A stretch of 64,000 nt of DNA from NCBI GenBank assembly GCA_001931905.2, contig MSJI02000844.1, positions 1 through 64,000 of the forward strand, in the 5' to 3' direction. This DNA is from Cladosporium sp. IMV 00045. Lineage: Eukaryota; Ascomycota; Dothideomycetes; Cladosporiales; Cladosporiaceae. Under the pieces are notes generated by a model. That model did not search any database. It saw only the letters and a list, made by a program, of their open reading frames with translations, and had not been told where the DNA came from. Made by a program: the position numbers and the translations under genes. Shown piece by piece: positions 55,115 to 64,000 of this stretch (positions are counted from its first letter, which is position 1; every line of letters begins with the position of its first letter).

Positions 55115-56612
55115 ATGGCCCAAGGAGCGCTTGCTGACGAAGGTACGTGTCTTGCCCCAGCACCTCTCTACGCGCATCAACGCTATCCGCACGCAGTCCG
55201 TCGGGTCAAGACGATGCGACTCAGCGGTGCACGTGAAAGACCGCAGCACCTAACAGAATGCTGACAAAATCTCTACTACAGCTCCTAAGAGGAAAGCTGA
55301 AGCCGACCTCAACGGTGACACCAACGGCCATGACGCGAAACGAATCAAGCCCTCCACCTCCCCCGAACCTGAGATCCCACCACCAGCGAACGAGGAAGAC
55401 GAGAACAACGATGCGAATGGCACGAACGGCACGGATGGCGCATCAGAATATAAGCCCGTGATTCCTTTCCCAGAGAAACCAGCTGTACTGGAAGAGCGCA
55501 ACGGCGACATTTCCTTCTGCGTCGTAAACAATGACGGCAAACCTCATTCCTCGATCATCCTCACCGGCCTGAAATGTATCTTCCAAAAACAACTGCCTAA
55601 GATGCCGAAAGACTATATTGCAAGACTGGTCTACGACAGAACACATCTGAGCATCGCAATCGTCAAGCGCCCGCCTGACGGAAGCTATGCTGAAAGCTCC
55701 GGTTTCCCTGGAGAGGTCGTAGGAGGAATTACGTATCGCCCGTTCAAAGGACGACAGTTCGCCGAGATTGTCTTCTGTGCTATTAGTAGTGATCAGCAGG
55801 TGAAGGGTTATGGTGCGCATTTGATGTGTCACCTTAAAGACTACGTCCGGGCGTCGAGCGATGTGATGCACTTCCTGACATATGCCGACAATTATGCCAT
55901 TGGCTACTTTAAGAAGCAAGGATTCACGAAAGAGATCACTCTAGACAAGCCGAAGTGGATGGGATACATCAAGGACTACGAGGGTGGCACTATCATGCAA
56001 TGCTCAATGCTGCCTAAGATTCGCTACCTGGAATCTGGTCGCTTGCTTCTCAAGCAAAAAGCGGCTGTGCACGCGAAGATCAGCGCGAACAGCGCCAGCT
56101 ACACGACTCATTATCCTCCTGCGCAATGGAAGAAGCTGAAACCTGGCGAGAAAATCCCGCCAATCGACCCACTCAGTATCGAAGCGATCAAAGCGACTGG
56201 ATGGAGTCCTGACATGGACGCACTCGCAAGGCAACCCCGCCGCAACCCATCACACAGTCTCTTCATGAGTCTATTGAACGCCTTGCAAACATCATCTGCA
56301 TCTTGGCCCTTCCTCACACCTGTCAACAAAGACGAGGTGCACGATTACTACGACGTGATCAAGGAGCCCATGGATTTGGGTACTATGGAGCAGAAGTTGG
56401 AGAAAGACCAGTACGAAGTGGTGGAGGATTTCGTCAAGGATGTGCTGCTTATTGTTAGGAACTGCAAGCGGTACAACGCAGAGAACACACCCTATGCGAA
56501 AGCAGCGAACAAGCTTGAGAAGGAAATGTGGAAGCGAATCAAGGAGATTCCCGAGTGGAGTTATCTGGAGTCTGACAACTTCGAGACGACGAATAGGCAG
56601 GATGGAAAGTGA
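55115..56612 (+). CDS. GCN5: histone acetyltransferase Gcn5 (SAGA)
   Basis: Catalytic subunit of SAGA/ADA complexes, acetylating histone H3 at promoters. Two exons: a 28-nt first exon (55115-55142, MAQGALADE) and 55282-56612, separated by a 139-nt intron. A Asn/Gly/Asp-rich linker is followed by the GNAT domain: [10 protein letters not shown] contains the catalytic Glu, [11 protein letters not shown] is the acetyl-CoA loop (Q/R-x-x-G-x-G/A), and [18 protein letters not shown] is characteristic. [18 protein letters not shown] ends the domain. A C-terminal bromodomain follows, with [18 protein letters not shown] and the acetyl-lysine Asn in [15 protein letters not shown]. 452 residues, complete. 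The start is inferred from splice phase and family fit. Confidence 0.95.
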
Positions 56613-56954
56613 AGATGGCTTGTTGTTATGTCGGGCTTATTGTTGGGTCGACGAGTTTTAGTGATACCCCAGTATATTTTCATTCCGACGATGAGACATA
56701 CTTCAAGAGCGCTTCCGTTATTTTCGTTATCGTTGCATTGAATGAGAGGATACCTCAGTTATCCCGCTCCCTCGTTTATAAAGTCAGCCAAGCCGTAGGC
56801 AGCAAAAGCCGACTTCATCTCAACGGCATCAAGTCCCGACGAGCTCCAATCCACATGAGCTAGCCCGTGAACGTGCGAAAATGATTTATGTACGTCACGT
56901 CGATATTCCAATGTAATTGAAACCCAGAAACATCGCAAGTAACACTCCACCACA

Positions 56955-57800
56955 ATGTCCACGCCTCCCGCCCAATCAGGCGGCTTCCTCCTCTCGCCCG
57001 CCCCATCCTCAGTGACATCCACTCTCACCAACACGCACTCCGAACTCCCCCACCCCCGCTCCACGCCCCTAAAACCCGGCGGCAGCAAAGAGAGCGCTTT
57101 CATCCGCTACGTGGACGACCGCCTCCTGCAAATCCAGCGCCGCTTCGCCAAACGCGAGACCCCCTCCGTCAACGGCGACGATGCCGAGAAAGACGCTGCG
57201 GCCATCTGGGACAGCGTGAAAGGCTATAAGAGCATGCGCGAGGCTTGCAAGGACGTCGAAGAGCTGGTGGGCGTGGTTTGGGTTAGTGGAACGCCTGGCT
57301 TGCAGGTTCCGTATCTTATCAGTTTGGCGCTGCTTTTGACGACGATCGTTGCTGGCATGCCGGCGAATCCGAAGCAGTTGTTTCGCGTTCTGGCGAAGTT
57401 GGATCATGCGTTCGCGAGTTTGCTGCAGGAGAAGGATGTGGAGAGTGGGGAGAGGTTGCCGGGGTTTGAGAATCGGAGGGGGGTCAGTGGGACGGAGAAG
57501 GTGAGGATTAGGAGTCTGGTGGAGAGAACGAGAAGGAGTGTGATTGAGAGTTTGAAGTCGGGAGAGATGGAGGAGACGTCTGAGGAGGAGAAGGAGGAAA
57601 GTGAGGATAAGATGGATACGGATGATGGGGATGACCTTGAAGGTGAGCTGATTTTGGAGGGTGATGGACCGTATGCTCCGGACCAAGAGGAGGAGTCTTG
57701 GGAGATGCAGATTGCCAGGGTATATGACCGTACTATGGTTGAGCTTGGAGACAGTCTGGACACACCCAACATTGGCATTATTACCGAAGGTCGTGGATAA
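56955..57800 (+). CDS. conserved fungal protein of unknown function
   Basis: Single exon, 281 residues. A Ser/Pro N-terminus is followed by a helical core: KESAFIRYVDDRLLQIQRRF, EACKDVEELVGVVWVSGTPG, LQVPYLISLALLLTTI and GVSGTEKVRIRSLVERTRRS, then an acidic tail. I recognise this as a conserved ascomycete family; some database entries label relatives as meiotic recombination proteins, but I see no RecA fold or nuclease motif, so that label looks unfounded. The mildly hydrophobic stretch is more likely a buried helix than a membrane span. Function unknown. Confidence 0.8.
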   Translation: MSTPPAQSGGFLLSPAPSSVTSTLTNTHSELPHPRSTPLKPGGSKESAFIRYVDDRLLQIQRRFAKRETPSVNGDDAEKDAAAIWDSVKGYKSMREACKDVEELVGVVWVSGTPGLQVPYLISLALLLTTIVAGMPANPKQLFRVLAKLDHAFASLLQEKDVESGERLPGFENRRGVSGTEKVRIRSLVERTRRSVIESLKSGEMEETSEEEKEESEDKMDTDDGDDLEGELILEGDGPYAPDQEEESWEMQIARVYDRTMVELGDSLDTPNIGIITEGRG

Positions 57801-58420
57801 GCAAGAGGCAGATCGCAGCGTGCCGTGCAGCAGGCGAGACTCTGAGGAAGGATTGATCCTTTGTCTGTCATCGAGGGCTTTACTCTGTGGAATCATCTCA
57901 ACAGTATTGCCGCCACGATTGGGTGGCACACCAACACGGGCAAATCTGAACAGCACCGAGGGGAAGCGAAATAGCGAGGCCGCGTTTCTTGAGGTATGTC
58001 TCGAGAAGCCATACAGATCCGAAGACTCAGGATATCCTCTCTTCGCCTTTGCCCAGGGACAACTTTACTGGACGGAGAGAACCCTGTTCAAAGCTGCCAA
58101 ACGCAATAGCGGATGCAAACACCGGGTCGACGACCAGCATCGACGTACGCTGACTGCAAAACATGATGGGGGATGCAGACTCTTGACCCACTCGAACCTT
58201 ATTGAGCGAGTCTGTGCTAGCATTAGACAGAGCACTTTCGTCCATCTTCAGTAATTCGATCAGTGTTACGACTCGAAGCTGGCCGTGATCTCCTACGGCA
58301 GGCGGCTAGGTTTGTTCAGAAAATTGCACGGTTATGAGTTATTCAGGACTCGAATTCAAGCTCAATAGATTTTCCTACATGTAGAACAGTGTCGTGCGGG
58401 ATCCTATGGGACTAAGGCGA
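57801..58420. other. intergenic between convergent genes
   Basis: About 0.6 kb of 3' flanking sequence between the unknown conserved gene and the NACHT gene. No gene recognised. Confidence 0.6.
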
Positions 58421-60600
58421 CTATCTCGCAAACAACAGCAGGCCAGTGCATCTGAGTAACGACAAACATCCAATTAAAATTACTCGAATGACATTGAGTC
58501 TGGGTCCAGGAATCAGTCTCGCAGCGATGGAAACCCCAGATGAGCATATCGCCAAGCAAAAGTTCCATGTCAATAGAATTGTGACTTTGGACATGTTCAT
58601 CGAGATCGGCAGAGGGGTGAACATGCCGATAGCACCGCTGACAGCAAGCGGCCAGACCCATAGCAGTATGAGTCCATAGTAGAGAAACGTCCCTCGTCCC
58701 AACCTCAGGCAAGCTTTCCGTTTGAGTGCTAACGAAGATGTCTTGAGGTGCGTGCCCATGTAAAGATTTCCATATTCAGCAAGTGACGGAGCTGCCGAAG
58801 ACATTTGAGTGCCCAACACGACAGGTATAACAAAGCTTCCAAGTAGCCCAATGGTAATGGAGAGGAGATTGAGAGCCAGCCATGTGGCGATGCTCATGTT
58901 GTGCCACGAGCCAGGTCTTCCGGCCGATCTCTTGATGTTGGCAGTGAGGAGGGAGATATACAGATAAGCTATTGACGGCCATCTCTTCACTTGTCAGTAA
59001 TGCCGTAGTGGCGCGTACTGAGGCTCAGAAGTCAACTCACTCAAGAAGAAAGGCGGACATGTGCGGAAGTGCACACAGCACCTCGTTTGGGGCCAAAGCA
59101 AGCAGGCAAGCGCTTGCAATGGTCTCGCTTGATTTGGGAAACAAAATCTGTCGCCGCTCTCGAAGAAAGTAACAGGCAGACTGATGGGTATAGATGAGGG
59201 TGTAATCGTCGTCGAAGAATTCATCCGGTATTGCCTTGGTTTTGCCCACCCAAGTGCGCCATAATTCAGCATAGTTGTTCGACATAGGGGGTCGTGTGAG
59301 TACGGTATCTTTGCCGTTGAGTCGAATGTGGTTACGATAAGGGCGTGGCGTACTGTCTTGAAACGATGTCAGGAACCCTGCGCATGATGACACGATCTCT
59401 TCCTCGGTGATTTCTCCTTCTTGTGAATGATATCTTGAGCGCGCAAGACCCTCGCACAATGCCCGTGTTGTGAGCAAATGTAGCGAGCATGACAGCCACA
59501 TCAGAATCAATTGGGCGGCGCGAGACCGTAATAGATCCGAGCCACCCGTAGCTCTCTCCCAAGCCTCATCATAGTGAGCTTCCAAAGTCAGAGGAAGAGT
59601 CGTCAAATCATGGGCGATGTCTTCGATCCTAGTGCATGTCACGATGCGGTCGAGGTAGACGGACGCGAGTAGAAACCTAGAGATTGACAATCAGAAAAGC
59701 ACCTCGTACATCATGAAACACTTACGTATTGTTGGCCATTCCAGTGATCTTAGACACGATCTCTTCTTCGATACAGGCAAACGCATCTGATTGCTCAACG
59801 CTTCCGGAGGCCAATGTCGCTTCTAGGAGTCTGGCGCGGATCAAAGTCGCCGTATCCGTCTCCGAGGCGCTGACGACGATACTCAATGAGTCTACTAGAT
59901 CCACACCAATCTCTGGAAGATCGCGACTAGTGACTAGTAGCTTGAGAGATATATTAGGCAGACCGCGTAGTATGCGTAACAGCTTCTGCCGACATGGGGT
60001 TTCCAATTCGTCAAGTGCATCGAGGATGATGTAAGCAGGTCTCCCAGAATCAAGTCTCTCGTGTAGCCAATCCGAAAGCTGTCCAAGCGTCGGCCTCTTT
60101 GTCCAGAATCGCGACTGGGATTCATACGAGGCTTGTATGTAGGGAGGTATACTGAAGCCACTCTCGTCACGCTGACACAGCTGAGCAATAATGGAGCCGA
60201 GTATGTTCTTTGCGGTTTGGATCTTCCGTTCTGGGTAGCGACAGTACACTACGGCAGAACAACCTCTGTATGACCTTGCGGTCTGGATATGGTTCAGAAT
60301 TTGTGCAGCTAAAACGGTCTTGCCGGCGCCGATGGTGCCTCGACACCACAAAACACGTGGCCTGAGACCTTCAAGTGCATCACTCCACGAAACGAAACGA
60401 GCGTCTTCAAAAAACCAGCCAAGAGTACCCTCCAAGTACTTCTGACAAGCCTGGCTATGGCTTTCTGACGGGTTCAACGTAGTAAGCCAGTCGAGTACGC
60501 TTCTCTCGCGTGAATCGGTGTCGTGATAGTTGTAGACATCGCCGAGGTGAACGCGCGCGTGGTCGCGGATGTCGTTGTGGTTGTAAGAGTGACCACGCAT
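58421..60600 (-). CDS. NACHT-domain STAND NTPase with C-terminal membrane domain
   Basis: NLR-like protein, a class tied in fungi to heterokaryon incompatibility and non-self sensing. Exons 59726-60600, 59041-59676 and 58421-58982, introns 49 and 58 nt; 690 residues. Residues 12-25 (RDHARVHLGDVYNY) resemble the linker before fungal NACHT domains. Walker A GTIGAGKT is at 88-95; Walker B YIILDALDE at 190-198. NACHT continues through KLLVTSRDLPEIG, ITGMANNT-F-LLA and a winged-helix-like region (THQSACYFLRE). Instead of ankyrin, WD40 or TPR repeats the C-terminus has about four hydrophobic helices (from WLALNLLSITIGLLGSFVIP to VIRVILIGCLSLLRC). No N-terminal effector domain is visible; the open frame continues 46 codons upstream of 60600 with no ATG, so an extra 5' exon is possible. 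Confidence 0.78.
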
Positions 60601-61201
60601 GGACTCTTGCGATTCAGCGTAGACGGGGTTGGGAATGCGCGAAGGCCCAGCTATCGGTTGCAACTCTAGATCGTCGTGCAAGTTGTATGCATCTTGCGAG
60701 ATGGATCGTTCCTCCCGGGGCAGACAAACTCTGCCTTCGAGGTGCTACTTGAGCAACTCGTTCGTTGAGGCTGAAAGGTGAGCCAACTGGGCTTCGCCAA
60801 CCAAGCCCCCAACATCCAGATTTCTATTGGTCGTCACTTGCATGGATTGGAGCGGCATACTGCAAGTAGGCGCCCTGTGCCAGGAAGTAAGAGCGCACGA
60901 ACATCAGGCGTGATTCTGATTCTGTGATGCCTGAGGATGTCATTAGCCATGCTTCTAGTGGCGTCGATCAGCGCGGAAGATCCACATTGCATCGTTAGTT
61001 CCACCTGCTCCATGGGGTTTGGCACCTTGTCTTGCGCTGTTCTATGCGTAATTGATTTTCACAGTGGTTGCTATTGGCTGAGGGTTGGCAGAGATGCTCG
61101 CATGTGGGTGACGGGAAATAGTTTATAGCCCTGGGTGCCGTTCGAGGCAACATAATCTCTAACTCCGTATTCAGTATTTTCCACGCATCACCAGTATACT
61201 T
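60601..61201. other. divergent promoter region of NACHT and hemerythrin-like genes
   Basis: About 600 bp. The NACHT frame stays open to roughly 60740 without an ATG, so part of this may be a 5' exon or leader. The rest should hold both promoters. Nothing else recognised. Confidence 0.5.
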
Positions 61202-61863
61202 ATGCCGATACCAACCATGGGCGAAACCATTTCCGACGCGATCGCGGCCGACCACGCTTCTTTTGACGAATATGCGGACTACATCAAGACGGCTTCGGAC
61301 GACGCAGAGAAAGTCAGATGGCGGAACCAACTTACCTGGACGATCGCAAGACACGCTCTGAGCGAGGAGCTCACGCTTTATCCTGCCATGGAGAAACATC
61401 TGGGCGAGGAAGGCGTGAAGTTGTCAAAAACGGACAAAGAGCAACATCAAGGTGTAAGTGTATACATCATCCTATGTCCGAGATTCTGTGTTAAACCCAA
61501 TTTCAGGTCAAGAACACCCTCTATGAGTTGCAAGACATGACGCCGATTGACTCCAGATTCGCGCCTTTGCTTGACACCCTTCTCGACAATCTCCACCATC
61601 ACATCGAACACGAGAAGGAAGAGGACATGCCTCGACTCGAGGGCCTGCTGTCTCGTGAGGAGAGCGAGGCGCTTGCTCGAAGCTTCCAGAGAACCAAGAA
61701 TATTGTTCCCACACGAAGCCATCCTGCAGCGCCAACAGAGTTCTACGCGGAGTCCCTGGCCGGTCTCATGGCGATGCCTATCGACAAGCTGCAGGACTGG
61801 TTGAGAGATTATCCAGATGAAGAGGACATTGAGAATGCCAAAGCTAGGACTGGAAACGAGTAG
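61202..61863 (+). CDS. hemerythrin-like HHE cation-binding protein
   Basis: Two exons, 61202-61453 and 61507-61863, intron 53 nt; 202 residues. The four-helix hemerythrin fold binds a di-iron centre; ligands in the expected places are His18 (ADHASFDEY), His51 and Glu55 (RHALSEELTLYPAME), His82 (KEQHQGVKN), and a His-rich helix LHHHIEHEKEED around 113-124. Fungal HHE proteins are usually of unknown role, with suggestions of oxygen, nitric-oxide or metal handling. No signal peptide or membrane segment, so cytosolic. It shares a 600-bp intergenic region with the NACHT gene; a functional tie is speculative. Confidence 0.9.
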
Positions 61864-62166
61864 AGAACCGATGCCTTAGATGAATGATGATTGAAGCGTT
61901 TCCCGACGACTCGAATCGCAGATGTTTGGGTAAAAGTCGACGAAGGAACGGCGGTATGAAACGTGGCCGTTCGAAAATTGAGATTCCGCATCTTTTTTGA
62001 ACATATGTTGCCGCCAGACGTGATAGGCAGACCGATAGTGTCATCGGTAGAAAGATATAGGTTGTCTGGTCCTGGCCATGCTCTCTGGGATCACCGTGGT
62101 GCCTATACGATAGACCGTGAGGAAGTGCTTCGTGATTAAAGGCTCGCATGATGTGCCATATCGAGC

Positions 62167-63003
62167 TCATCTTACGCGCTGGCGGACCTTGTATTTCGTG
62201 CCATTCTTGTTCACTCCGCCGGCTTTGCCGTTCATCTGGACCCTTTGATCTTCCAGCTCTTGAAGCGCAGTCGCAAGATCTTCCGCACGATCTTTGAGGC
62301 CTTCAAGCTTGTTTTGTCTTGACTCCATGAAATGTCTCTTCCGCTTTGCGGCTGCCCTTTCTGCCTTTTCCTCCTTGGTCAAAGGCTTTTTGGGCTTGGC
62401 TTCTTCTTTTTCCTCACTCGCGTCCGACATTTCAGCGTCCATGCCGTCAAGGCCATCCAGGTCGCCCAGTCCGTCCAGACCATCGAAGCCATCAAAGTCG
62501 TCCAGATCGTTGAATTCACCCATATCCTCATCCGGGACGTCCAATTCTGCGCCTTCGTCGTCGAACATGATCTTTCTCTTTCCACCAGTAGCATCCACTT
62601 TTACGCCATTTTGCGCTGCCACAACCTCCTGTTCCAGCCTTGCGATCTCCTTCTTCGTGCTCTGCAATACTGTTCTCAGGTATGCCACATCCTGAGTCTT
62701 CATCAACTTGACAACATCCATGCTCAAGCTCTTTCCGCCACCACCGCTGTTGTCTGCGCCTCTTTTCGCAACCTTGACACCGCCCTTCGTCGAGCTGTTC
62801 ATCATCCCAAAGTAGAATTCATCCTCGTTCCTATCGGCCGCCTTGGCCTTGAGCGCATTCAATTTGCGCTTTTTCTGGTTGTGGTCTTTTGCTCGCAGAG
62901 AATAATCCTTGCGCTTCTCGAGCAGTCCCCATTTCTGGCGTTCGAGCGGCTGCGCGCGCTCTTTGTGGTTACGCCGTTGGACGGCATTTCGCATGGAAGA
63001 CAT
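62167..63003 (-). CDS. UTP11: U3 snoRNA-associated protein 11 (Utp11)
   Basis: Component of the small-subunit processome, needed for 18S rRNA maturation in the nucleolus. Single exon, 278 residues. The N-terminus MSSMRNAVQRRNHKERAQPL and QKWGLLEKRKDYSLRAKDHN are the family's most conserved part, followed by DEFYFGMMNS and LMKTQDVAYLRTVLQSTKKE. The C-terminal half holds an unusual acidic run built from D-G-L/F units (about 165-190) and a Lys/Arg-rich end. The acidic repeat is an elaboration on the core. Its 5' end is 585 bp from the Argonaute 3' end, both on the minus strand. Confidence 0.95.
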   Translation of the reverse strand: MSSMRNAVQRRNHKERAQPLERQKWGLLEKRKDYSLRAKDHNQKKRKLNALKAKAADRNEDEFYFGMMNSSTKGGVKVAKRGADNSGGGGKSLSMDVVKLMKTQDVAYLRTVLQSTKKEIARLEQEVVAAQNGVKVDATGGKRKIMFDDEGAELDVPDEDMGEFNDLDDFDGFDGLDGLGDLDGLDGMDAEMSDASEEKEEAKPKKPLTKEEKAERAAAKRKRHFMESRQNKLEGLKDRAEDLATALQELEDQRVQMNGKAGGVNKNGTKYKVRQRVR

Positions 63004-63588
63004 GGGCTTGACGTCTTCTGTGTGTGTGTTGGGAAAGAGTGATATTGAAATGTTCTGTATGTGAATTGCGAAAGTCTGAAAGGGAAATTCTTAGAGAAGC
63101 CGAGGCGAGCGGGCTGGTGCGGTTGGCCGAAAGTCGGCCGAAATTAACGCAACTGCACATACTTGACCTTCGCAACAGGACAGCCGTAAGTACTATCTAC
63201 CTGTGTATTCTTCCTCCAACTGTTCACGTTGATTCATATTGACCCATGTTGCTCATTTGGGCGTACTTCAACAGTCTCAAATCTTGCGAACATTTTTGGT
63301 CGATGTGTATTTGATCCGTTGAAGAAGATGAAATGGACTCCGGTGTTCCCTGAGTGCCACGATCAAAGTAGAGACAGAGTTCAAGGAAGCGAATGAACAA
63401 AGGCAGAATGACATTCAATCGATACTGTGACCAGGAATTAGAGATGCATTCCGATTTTCTGCTATGCTACAAACCCAAACGCCGAATGGCAGCCAGCCGA
63501 ACTGGTACGCCAGTAAGATGAAACTCACGGTAATGGTAGAGACAGGATCGTTGTCAACGACAACACAAGAAATAGAGATCCTCAACAA
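63004..63588. other. intergenic, no gene recognised
   Basis: 585 bp between the Argonaute stop and the UTP11 start, presumably Argonaute 3' UTR and UTP11 promoter. No RNA gene seen. Confidence 0.6.
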
Positions 63589-64000
63589 TCACATCCAAAA
63601 CATGGTGCCATCAAGGTCCTTATGCCACGGATTTGCAGCTGCACCATCCGCCAGATCACGTCCCCCACCACGATAGAACACCTTCTCGCACTCTCTCCAA
63701 AAAGCGTCAGGTCTGTCTTCCTGCATCTTCGCATATTTTGGGCGCTGCTCTTGGCAAAGATCCTGGAAGGGCTTCAGATAGAGCCTGCCGCGCTCACACA
63801 GTCTATCGGCGTAGTACGCCGGAGGCACGTAGCTGACGGAGCAATTGCATCTGGCGTACGTGAAGCAGAGGTGGAAAGTGAGATCTTGAATCTCTTGTGC
63901 TGAGAAATCCATGCCGTTTTCAAGAACAATGTAGTGAGCTGGCTTTGCCGTGCCATTGTAGCCTGGGACGTTGTGTGAGAGCAGGTAGAAGTCGAAATAG
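63589..64000 (-). CDS. Argonaute, 3' end only (PIWI domain C-terminus)
   Basis: The window's right edge cuts the gene; only about 136 C-terminal residues are present, in one open frame from 63999 to the TGA at 63589-63591. The sequence matches the end of the PIWI domain: YFDFYLLSHNVPGYNGTAKP then AHYIVLENGM, with the final His of the slicer tetrad in K-P-A-H-Y, followed by LTFHLCFTYARCNCSVSYVP and PAYYADRLCERGRLYL, the usual end of the fold. The tail NPWHKDLDGTMFWM is fungal in style. Slicer activity depends on the upstream Asp/Glu residues, which lie outside the window. Role is presumably RNA silencing (QDE-2-like). Confidence 0.9.
   Translation of the reverse strand, partial: YFDFYLLSHNVPGYNGTAKPAHYIVLENGMDFSAQEIQDLTFHLCFTYARCNCSVSYVPPAYYADRLCERGRLYLKPFQDLCQEQRPKYAKMQEDRPDAFWRECEKVFYRGGGRDLADGAAANPWHKDLDGTMFWM

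Noticed and set aside
1..64000. tRNA, rRNA, snRNA genes and CRISPR arrays
   Set aside because: Searched by eye for A/B-box-like tRNA motifs, rRNA words and spaced direct repeats; none convincing, and CRISPR is not expected in a nuclear fungal genome.
1..64000. A secondary-metabolite or nutrient-use gene cluster
   Set aside because: Laccase, PTH11-like, ADH, MFS and XDH genes are separated by housekeeping genes and long gaps; no synthase or shared regulator.

Overview
This window looks like nuclear DNA of a filamentous ascomycete (Pezizomycotina). Genes are monocistronic and carry short GT-AG introns of about 49 to 160 nt, several with a CTAAC/CTGAC branch site near the acceptor. The gene set is typically fungal: a PTH11-like membrane protein, a NACHT-type STAND protein, a GPI-anchored wall protein, an Ost5 subunit and a Gfd2-like exonuclease. 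There is an AT-rich patch that looks RIP-mutated. A dothideomycete is my best guess from protein flavour, and that is inference only.

Layout: 0.2-2.6 kb laccase-like multicopper oxidase (-); 4.3-5.8 kb fungal rhodopsin-domain/PTH11-like membrane protein (-); 7.9-10.4 kb membrane sulfatase/LtaS-like enzyme (-); 12.9-17.0 kb xanthine dehydrogenase (+); 17.4-18.7 kb a near-identical 454-bp duplication flanking an assembly gap and an AT-rich island, directly upstream of a zinc alcohol dehydrogenase (18.8-20.1 kb, +); 22.0-24.5 kb disordered/coiled-coil protein (+); 24.9-28.7 kb RRP12 (-), divergent from a RING-CH E3 ligase (29.1-30.0 kb, +); 30.8-32.8 kb Gfd2-like DEDDh protein (-), divergent from branchpoint-bridging protein (33.4-35.4 kb, +); 36.3-37.1 kb GPI-anchored protein (+); 37.6-39.7 kb RMD1/DUF155 protein (+); 40.9-43.2 kb two poorly understood genes (+); 44.8-47.0 kb EMP70/TM9 nonaspanin (+); 47.6-48.5 kb Nit2/Nit3 omega-amidase (+); 49.1-53.1 kb MFS transporter with a long disordered N-terminus (+); 53.4-54.4 kb RAD1 9-1-1 clamp subunit (-), with OST5 (-) only 76 bp upstream; 55.1-56.6 kb GCN5 (+); 57.0-57.8 kb conserved unknown (+); 58.4-60.6 kb NACHT NTPase with a C-terminal membrane domain (-), divergent from a hemerythrin-like protein (61.2-61.9 kb, +); 62.2-63.0 kb UTP11 (-); and the 3' end of an Argonaute gene (-) running off the right edge.

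Most genes are housekeeping: ribosome biogenesis (RRP12, UTP11), splicing (BBP), DNA-damage checkpoint (RAD1), chromatin (GCN5), N-glycosylation (OST5) and purine catabolism (XDH). There is no secondary-metabolite cluster. The accessory material is the laccase, the PTH11-like protein, the alcohol dehydrogenase locus with its duplicated upstream region, and the right end with the NACHT protein and Argonaute.

Two cross-cutting points matter for anyone using this sequence. First, four otherwise good genes each need one extra base to stay open, at or beside a short single-base run (positions about 907, 5180, 23874 and 49880). That pattern fits residual homopolymer error better than four independent pseudogenes. 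Second, the most unusual architecture here is the NACHT protein that ends in about four membrane helices instead of ankyrin/WD/TPR repeats.
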